From positions 1-44,959 of the forward strand of contig NZ_RHOO01000021.1 of assembly GCF_003946555.1 (NCBI RefSeq): a stretch of DNA of 44,959 bases, written 5' to 3'. The translations under genes and the position numbers were made by a program. The DNA comes from Companilactobacillus hulinensis. Lineage in GTDB: Bacteria > Bacillota > Bacilli > Lactobacillales > Lactobacillaceae. A model generated the notes under the pieces. The model was not told the origin of the DNA, searched no databases, and saw only the letters and a list, made by a program, of their open reading frames with translations. Position 1 is the stretch's first letter; every line of letters begins with the position of its first letter. Below, in pieces: positions 40,681 to 44,959 of the stretch.

Positions 40681-41070
40681 ATGAAACAAGCTATTTATAA
40701 TATTGGTGTTGAAGCCACCATGAATATTATTGGCGGTAAGTGGAAACCAATCATTCTTTGCCACCTTAAACATCAAACCATGCGTACAGGTGAATTGCGT
40801 CGAGCAATCCCTAATATTACGCAAAAAATGTTAACACAACAATTACGTGAACTTGAGGACGATGGTATCGTTGATCGTAAAGTTTACAATCAAATTCCAC
40901 CTAAAGTTGAATATTCACTCACAGAATATGGTGACAGTTTGAATCGCATCCTTGAAGAGTTGTGCCTTTGGGGCGAGGATAATATTGAGCGCCGTAAGCA
41001 AAATGGTGAAAATATTATCTTGTTAAATAGTGAAAATGTAAAAACTCAAGATTTACCTGACGTTGAGTAA
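40681..41070 (+). CDS. HxlR-family transcriptional regulator
   Basis: A 129-residue winged-helix regulator. The family start YNIGVEATMNIIGGKWKPIILCHL, the recognition helix region GELRRAIPNITQKMLTQQLRELEDDG and the wing VDRKVYNQIPPKVEYSLTEYG are clear. A Cys is present in the first helix region (Cys about 27), where redox- or electrophile-sensing HxlR proteins carry one. AAGGATGG precedes the ATG. A partial GTACC motif lies in the 64-base gap before it. Confidence 0.9.
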   Translation: MKQAIYNIGVEATMNIIGGKWKPIILCHLKHQTMRTGELRRAIPNITQKMLTQQLRELEDDGIVDRKVYNQIPPKVEYSLTEYGDSLNRILEELCLWGEDNIERRKQNGENIILLNSENVKTQDLPDVE

Positions 41071-41072
41071 AC

Positions 41073-41107
41073 AAAAAGAGCAGTTCAGACGCGAACTGTT
41101 CTTTTTT
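41073..41107 (+). terminator. Terminator after the HxlR gene
   Basis: AAAAAGAGCAGTTC pairs with GAACTGTTCTTTTTT around AGACGC and ends in six T. Confidence 0.88.
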
Positions 41108-41179
41108 GATGCATTATTAATAATATTATCGTGATATACTTTGTATTGTATAAAACGCTTTAATTCAAGGAGTGATACC

Positions 41180-41614
41180 GTGGAAAAATATTATATTGTC
41201 GATAGTTCAATTCTTCCGGAATCGTTTGATAAAGTCATTCAAGCCCGCGAACTACTAGAAACCGGCAAATCTAGTAATGTAAGTGAGGCAGTCAAGGTAG
41301 TGGGTATCAGCCGTGGTACCTATTACAAGTACAAAGATTTGGTCTTTCTTCCCGACGATAATATGACCGACCGCAAAGCACTGATATCGATGATGTTAAA
41401 TCATGAACAAGGAATTCTTTCAAAAGTTTTGGCAATCATTTCAGAAACCAATGCCAGTATTCTAACCATTAACCAAAATATTCCTATTCATAATATTGCC
41501 AGTGTAGTTATTTCAATCGACATTAGTCATTTGACTGGTACCGTAGACGATTTGATGGACACATTGAAACAAACTAACGATATTAATAATGTTCAATTGA
41601 TCTCAGTTGAATAA
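41180..41614 (+). CDS. ACT-domain protein of the UPF0735 (PheB) family
   Basis: A 144-residue cytosolic protein. The N-terminal half looks like a helix-turn-helix (VSEAVKVVGISRGTYYKYKDLVF). The C-terminal half is an ACT domain (LISMMLNHEQGILSKVLAIISETNASILTINQNIP), which usually binds amino acids. The family includes Bacillus PheB, found beside the phenylalanine gene pheA. The start is GTG at 41180, with AAGGAG eight bases upstream; the ATG at 41141 has no ribosome site. Its place near threonine genes and a Phe-controlled transporter suggests an amino-acid-responsive regulatory role, but this is inference. Confidence 0.87.
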   Translation: MEKYYIVDSSILPESFDKVIQARELLETGKSSNVSEAVKVVGISRGTYYKYKDLVFLPDDNMTDRKALISMMLNHEQGILSKVLAIISETNASILTINQNIPIHNIASVVISIDISHLTGTVDDLMDTLKQTNDINNVQLISVE

Positions 41615-41623
41615 TTTACCAAT

Positions 41624-41776
41624 CTACTTAGGCCACGCAATATACATCGCCATAATTATTCCGAAAGTACCAATACAATAGAAGAATTTGGCAATCTTAC
41701 CACTTTTAACGTGACTAGCTGATAAGAGGAATGACAATCCGATAATAAAAGTCAGTGCCATAGTAAAAAAGTTCAT
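41624..41776 (-). CDS. Small membrane protein of 50 residues
   Basis: Two hydrophobic segments (FFTMALTFIIGLSFLLSA and FFYCIGTFGIIMAMYIA) are joined by a short basic turn (HVKSGKIAK). GGAGGGC lies about nine bases before the ATG at 41776, a strong site that supports expression. The longer upstream frame has no ribosome site. Function unknown. A 22-base inverted repeat at 41797-41818 marks its promoter region. Confidence 0.7.
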   Translation of the reverse strand: MNFFTMALTFIIGLSFLLSASHVKSGKIAKFFYCIGTFGIIMAMYIAWPK

Positions 41777-41796
41777 GTATCGTGCCCTCCGTATAT

Positions 41797-41818
41797 TTAG
41801 TATTACTGTTAATACTAA
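41797..41818 (-). promoter_or_regulatory. Operator-like 22-base inverted repeat
   Basis: TTAGTATTA-CTGT-TAATACTAA has perfect nine-base arms. It lies 20 bases before the small membrane protein's start, probably covering its promoter. The regulator is unknown. Confidence 0.5.
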
Positions 41819-41867
41819 TGTAACGAAAAAGTATGACGAATTAGTGAATAAGTTGTGGTTATTTTTC

Positions 41868-41988
41868 GCAGAGCGCGTCAATGAGCGGGAACACATGAGC
41901 ATTACCTAGATTAATGATTGCAGCAACGTAGTTGATGTGATTATTAATCGTAGTAAGCGCAGTGTGTTGCTCATTGTAAGCGCATTTT
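41868..41988 (+). ncRNA. Structured repeat element, first of a tandem array
   Basis: Outer stem CAATGAGC (41879-41886) pairs with GCTCATTG (41969-41976), extended by ACACA/TGTGT. Loop strand TGAGCATTACCTAG follows. The inner stem GATTAAT pairs with ATTAATC, and the apical loop is ACGTAGT (41926-41932) between CA and TG. The return strand is CGTAGTAAGCGCAG. Compared with the next copy both stems differ, yet remain paired. Confidence 0.78.
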
Positions 41989-41990
41989 AA

Positions 41991-42108
41991 TAGAGCGTGT
42001 CAAATGGCGATTAAACATTGAGCATTACCTAGGATAATAATTGTGGCACGAAGTGACGCAGTTATTATTCGTAGTAAGCGCAGATGTTTGCCATTTGTAA
42101 GCGCATTT
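41991..42108 (+). ncRNA. Structured repeat element, second of a tandem array
   Basis: Outer stem CAAATGGC (42001-42008) pairs with GCCATTTG (42090-42097), extended by AAACA/TGTTT. Loop strand TGAGCATTACCTAG and return strand CGTAGTAAGCGCAG are identical to the first copy. The inner stem is GATAATAA with TTATTATTC, and the apical loop is ACGAAGT (42048-42054) closed by CAC/GTG. Confidence 0.78.
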
Positions 42109-42110
42109 TC

Positions 42111-42164
42111 GCAGAGCGTGTCAAATGGCGATTAAACACATGAGCACCACCTAGATTAATGAGT
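42111..42164 (+). ncRNA. Structured repeat element, truncated third copy
   Basis: Only the 5' half is present: GCAGAGCGTGTCAAATGGCG, then ACATGAGCACCACCTAGATT. It runs directly into a terminator hairpin at 42161-42197. The break suggests replication slippage or recombination within the array. With its two full neighbours it fills most of the 41777-42248 gap. Confidence 0.65.
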
Positions 42165-42197
42165 ATATCTGAGTACAATTTCAGATATACTCTTTTT
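42161..42197 (+). terminator. Terminator at the end of the repeat array
   Basis: GAGTATATCTGA and TCAGATATACTC pair around GTACAATT, followed by six T. It would end any plus-strand transcript that includes the repeat array. Confidence 0.8.
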
Positions 42198-42248
42198 TAT
42201 TGTTATAATAATGAAGATTAAATATCATTTATTGAGGGTGGGAAAAAC

Positions 42249-43051
42249 ATGGCATTTGCAGAATCATCAATTATTCTTTTATTGGCAGTAGCCATTAGTA
42301 TCGTAATTTCAAAATTAATCCCAAAAATTTCAGGAACCTATATTAGCTTAATTATCGGAATTATTATGGGACTCATTCCCGCAATAATAACAGTGTTTTA
42401 GCATTTAACGATGAAATATTTATGCTGGCGATAATTGCTCCATTGTTATTCTTTGAGGGGCAAGAAACCAAAACATATATCGTAAGAAAAAAGCTTAAAA
42501 ATATTTTCAGTACGGCAGTTATATTAGCTATGGCGTTCTCAGTTCTTGGATCGAGCATCAAGGGTAGTTTCCCAACCTTCAACTTCATTATCCTAGTGGA
42601 ATCAGCTGTGATAATCATGAGTATGCTTGTTCCAACTATCCTATTCAAATTCATCCTCACACCTGATAAGTTCGATTTAGATTCAAAAATCAAAATTAAT
42701 GAAATCAGAAATAATATGGTTCAACTAGGAATTGAGCACGTTCAAAAAATGAACATCGATGATACTGTAAAACAAAGTGTTATCTATGACTTACGTGATC
42801 AAATAAAAGATAATACTATTGGATCATTTCTCAAACAATGGAGTTTTGCTGGCTCACGAGAAGCATTATTCACTCCTGAACAAGAACTCCAAGAACGACG
42901 CGCCTTGATGGGTGCTTTCAATCATGAAACTCAATATTTATATGAAACAGCTTTGAAGCACATAATTGAGTCAAAATATATTTATGACTTGTACAGTGAA
43001 GTTTTACTATCTGAATCACTAGTACTTGACCCTGAAAATACTTTGGGATAA
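42249..43051 (+). pseudogene. Decayed Na+/H+ antiporter gene (NhaP/CPA1 type)
   Basis: From ATG 42249 the frame reads an antiporter N-terminus with two membrane segments (ILLLAVAISIVISKLIPKISG, ISLIIGIIMGLIPA) but stops at 42399-42401. A shifted frame continues with NNSVLAFNDEIFMLAIIAPLLFFEGQ, the conserved third segment, and runs to 43051. One missing base near 42383-42392 explains the shift. In addition, the segment after AVILAMAFSVL jumps to what looks like the last membrane helix (FNFIILVESAVIIMSMLVP) and the cytoplasmic tail. About 250-300 residues of the transport core are therefore absent. It cannot make a working transporter. Confidence 0.82.
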
Positions 43052-43059
43052 TTAAAAGA

Positions 43060-43156
43060 GTGCGATAACACATGGTCAACTTTCAAGCATTAAGGCAAAC
43101 AAGGCTAGTAATCCAAAATCGGATTACTAGTCTTGTTTAGTTGTGCCTTATCGCAC
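43060..43156. repeat. Long imperfect hairpin between convergent genes
   Basis: GTGCGATA (43060-43067) pairs with TATCGCAC (43149-43156), AGGCA (43093-43097) with TGCCT (43144-43148), and the inner 17-base stem 43098-43114 with 43121-43137 (one mismatch). A one-sided loop of about 25 bases is left on the 5' side. There is no T-run, so it is not a standard terminator. It may be a separate structured element. Confidence 0.5.
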
Positions 43157-43206
43157 ATTGCGTTGCAAATCAACGAATCTTATAGATACATCACAGCTTT
43201 TACTAT

Positions 43207-43851
43207 TTACTCATAAAACTTTTCAAATTCCACGTCCAAATCATTCATTCCTTGCGCCACAGCTTGATTGATATCTACACCATTGGTTTGTAATCCTTGG
43301 ATACGGACAATTGAAAATTTATCAAATCCCATTAATTCTTCAAAAATACCCTTTAGATACATTCTTGAGAATTCAAGTGGAGTATATCTATCATTATTAG
43401 TATAGATAGATCCACTTGCTTGTAACAACATGACTTTGTAGTCATCTGTCATCAGGCCAACTGATCCGTCTGCAGTATACTTGAACGTTTCATGAGCTAC
43501 CAACACATTATCAATATAATCCTTCATCTTTGAAGTCACGTTAAAGTTATGAAGCGGTGATGCAATAACAATACGATTATGTTCTTTAAACTGATGAATC
43601 AAATCTTGATTAATTTGAAAAATACGGTTTTCTTCTTTACTCAAAGTAATATGTGCTGCTTGCTTTTCCCAGATACCTAACAGCTGGTCAGTCGTTAATT
43701 GTGGTATTTCCATATCATATAAGTTGATCAAATCAACAGTTTGTTCCGGGAAACTTGTTCGAAAGTCTTGCATAAAACGTTGTTGGAGTTTCATTGAATA
43801 ATGATCTCCATTTCTAAAATCTGGTTGAGCATTTATAACTAATGTTTCCAT
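43207..43851 (-). CDS. FMN-dependent NADH azoreductase-like flavoprotein
   Basis: A 214-residue cytosolic flavodoxin-fold enzyme of the AzoR/AcpD group, which reduces quinones and azo bonds with NADH. The start METLVINAQPDFRNGDHYS binds the FMN phosphate, SPLHNFNVTSKMKDYIDNVL (about 100-120) is the family's central signature (usually P-M-Y/W-N-F-x-x-P; here P-L-H-N-F-N-V), and QASGSIYTN is the second flavin loop. The ATG at 43851 is chosen by homology of the start and an AGAAGA site. It diverges from a WYL-type regulator. Confidence 0.88.
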   Translation of the reverse strand: METLVINAQPDFRNGDHYSMKLQQRFMQDFRTSFPEQTVDLINLYDMEIPQLTTDQLLGIWEKQAAHITLSKEENRIFQINQDLIHQFKEHNRIVIASPLHNFNVTSKMKDYIDNVLVAHETFKYTADGSVGLMTDDYKVMLLQASGSIYTNNDRYTPLEFSRMYLKGIFEELMGFDKFSIVRIQGLQTNGVDINQAVAQGMNDLDVEFEKFYE

Positions 43852-43895
43852 AATTAATGTCTTCTTTCCTAATCGATAAATATATTCTACAATCC

Positions 43896-43920
43896 AAAGG
43901 TGACAACATATGGCACCTTT
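43896..43920. promoter_or_regulatory. Operator in the azoreductase/regulator gap
   Basis: AAAGGTG (43896-43902) and CACCTTT (43914-43920) are perfect seven-base arms with an 11-base spacer. On the minus strand TTGTCA in the spacer and a TATATT 16 bases further form a promoter for the azoreductase, so binding here would block it. Confidence 0.65.
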
Positions 43921-43942
43921 AAATAAATTGGAGACAAAAACC

Positions 43943-44866
43943 ATGAATAAAGCAGAACGACTCAATCAAGAATTAATTTTTCTTAGTGATAAGAACTTCT
44001 TTCAGATAAATGACTTATTAACTGAATTCCAAATTTCAAAACGAACCGCACTCAGAGATATCAGTGAATTAGAAAATATGGGACTATCATTTTATGTCGA
44101 AAATGGTCGTAATGGTGGTTACCACCTGATGAAAAAGGAATTACTGGTTCCTATCATCTTCAATCTCGAAGAAGTAAGTGCCATATTCTTCGCTATTCAA
44201 GCATTAACGTTATTATCATCTACTCCATTTGAGAAATCCTACCAGCATATTTATGACAAATTACTCGCCACCCTGCCAAAACCACAACAAGAATATGTGA
44301 CCAAATTACAAGATAGTGTAAATTATTATCGTGTTCCTTCTATTACAACTCCAAATTTTTTGAGTACGATCTTGCAATCTATCGTTGATGAAAAAATCAT
44401 CGACATCGAACAGCACAATTCAAAACAGCAAATACAAGTTTTCAATCTACTATATCGCAATGGCATTTGGTTCTGTGATGCGATAGATGTGAATACCAAA
44501 GAATGGGCAACTTATCGTTGCGACCGTTTCAAGACTTGCCAAATAAATAATCACTTAAAAAACACGTATACGCATTTAGAATTGAAACAATTTAAACAAG
44601 ATTACGAAGATAACTATCATAATATAAAGTTCCAATGTGAACTGACCCCCTTAGGTAAAGAATTATTTCAAAAGAATAATTATCCTAATATGTATCTCAA
44701 AGAAAAAGATAGCAAATTCATAATGTATGGCGGATATAATCGGGATGAATTCAATTACATGACTGAATATCTGATAGGACTTGGTAAAAACGTAAAGATC
44801 AATTATCCGGAAGAATTGAAACAAGCTTATCTGAATGAATTAAAGAATATTATTGAAATGTATTAA
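43943..44866 (+). CDS. YafY/DeoR-like HTH regulator with WYL-type C-terminus
   Basis: A 307-residue regulator. Residues 1-60 are a DeoR-like winged helix (AERLNQELIFLSDKNFFQINDLLTEFQISKRTALRDISELENMG). The middle part (about 65-130) is the helical linker of YafY proteins, and the C-terminal half (about 150-307) is WYL-like. The canonical W-Y-L triplet is not plain in this copy (VFNLLYRNGIWFCDAID). GGAGAC precedes the ATG at 43943. It diverges from the azoreductase and likely represses it through the operator at 43896-43920. Confidence 0.85.
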   Translation: MNKAERLNQELIFLSDKNFFQINDLLTEFQISKRTALRDISELENMGLSFYVENGRNGGYHLMKKELLVPIIFNLEEVSAIFFAIQALTLLSSTPFEKSYQHIYDKLLATLPKPQQEYVTKLQDSVNYYRVPSITTPNFLSTILQSIVDEKIIDIEQHNSKQQIQVFNLLYRNGIWFCDAIDVNTKEWATYRCDRFKTCQINNHLKNTYTHLELKQFKQDYEDNYHNIKFQCELTPLGKELFQKNNYPNMYLKEKDSKFIMYGGYNRDEFNYMTEYLIGLGKNVKINYPEELKQAYLNELKNIIEMY

Positions 44867-44884
44867 TAATTGCTATTAACCATA

Positions 44885-44959
44885 ATCGAGTAGGAGGTAA
44901 CTTTAGTTACCGACCTCTCACACCACCGTACGTACGGTTCCGTATACGGCGGTTCATTA
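44885..44959 (-). mobile_element. 3' end of a group II intron (domains V and VI), cut by the window edge
   Basis: On the minus strand the segment 44921-44955 has the shape of domain V: ACCGCCGTA pairs with TACGGTGGT, then TACG with CGTA, leaving the two-base CG bulge that is diagnostic. The catalytic triad position reads CGC. It is followed by a hairpin GGTAACT/AGTTACC (domain VI) and the ending CTACTCGAT near 44885, the usual 3' end of bacterial group II introns. The intron body and its reverse transcriptase would lie to the right, outside the window. The 3' exon is the tail of the regulator region. Confidence 0.75.

Noticed and set aside
41141-41179. ATG start of the ACT-domain gene at 41141
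   Set aside because: The AAGGAG site lies 39 bases further on and is placed correctly for the GTG at 41180; the extra N-terminus is unlike the family.

Overview
The window looks like chromosome of a low-GC lactic acid bacterium of the Lactobacillaceae. The signs are WxL/DUF916 and LPXTG surface proteins, class IIa-type bacteriocin immunity proteins, Rgg-like and HxlR/MarR/MerR regulators, strong AGGAGG-type ribosome binding sites, and many small drug or redox modules with divergent regulators. A Companilactobacillus-like genome is my best guess, but that is inference. There are no rRNA or tRNA genes, no CRISPR array and no intact transposase. A group II intron begins to enter from the right edge.

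Layout. 1-5.1 kb: two paralogous lipoproteins around an XRE/membrane regulator, two orphan bacteriocin-immunity-like genes, an Rgg-like HTH/TPR regulator and a candidate small RNA. 5.2-10 kb: esterase, YczE-like membrane protein, 14-TM MFS efflux pump, orphan PTS IIB and an LPXTG protein. 10.2-14.7 kb: Old-Yellow-Enzyme oxidoreductase with a cre-like site, then an osmoprotectant ABC transporter divergent from an Rrf2 regulator; both promoters carry the same 19-bp operator. 14.7-19.5 kb: MerR/alcohol-dehydrogenase-like pair, MarR/MFS pair, NmrA-like reductase. 19.6-22.6 kb: XRE regulator, PLDc_N protein, ABC ATPase and permease, with the same layout as yxlEFG. 23-31 kb: a cell-surface complex region with DUF916 protein, a WxL protein broken by a stop codon, and two large L-type lectin/WxL paralogues, interrupted by a flavodoxin-like reductase operon. 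31.2-34.2 kb: an aromatic-amino-acid-type ABC transporter preceded by a leader that encodes a Phe-rich peptide and folds as an attenuator. 34.3-39.2 kb: aspartokinase and homoserine dehydrogenase divergent from threonine synthase and homoserine kinase. 39.4-44.9 kb: MFS/HxlR pair, ACT-domain protein, a decayed Na+/H+ antiporter, and an azoreductase divergent from a WYL-type regulator.

The most unusual signal is a dispersed family of about ten structured elements at 9924-10041, 11430-11550, 22830-23072, 26165-26262, 28656-28703, 31130-31212 and 41868-42164. Each has a variable outer stem, conserved internal-loop strands, a variable inner stem and an apical loop close to ACGTAGT. The stems differ between copies but stay paired, which is the mark of a selected fold. 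Several copies abut or supply stop codons. One lies in the 5' leader of the LPXTG gene.

The second strong signal is the attenuator at 33910-34219. A 23-residue peptide with five Phe codons near its end is followed by alternately pairing segments that end in an intrinsic terminator ahead of the transporter genes. Other points worth checking are the WxL nonsense mutation, the paired Rrf2 operators, a 168-bp multi-hairpin element with 26-bp inverted ends (25040-25207), a 26-bp perfect hairpin displaying a Shine-Dalgarno-like loop, and two genes whose best ribosome-binding site points to an ATT or ATC start.
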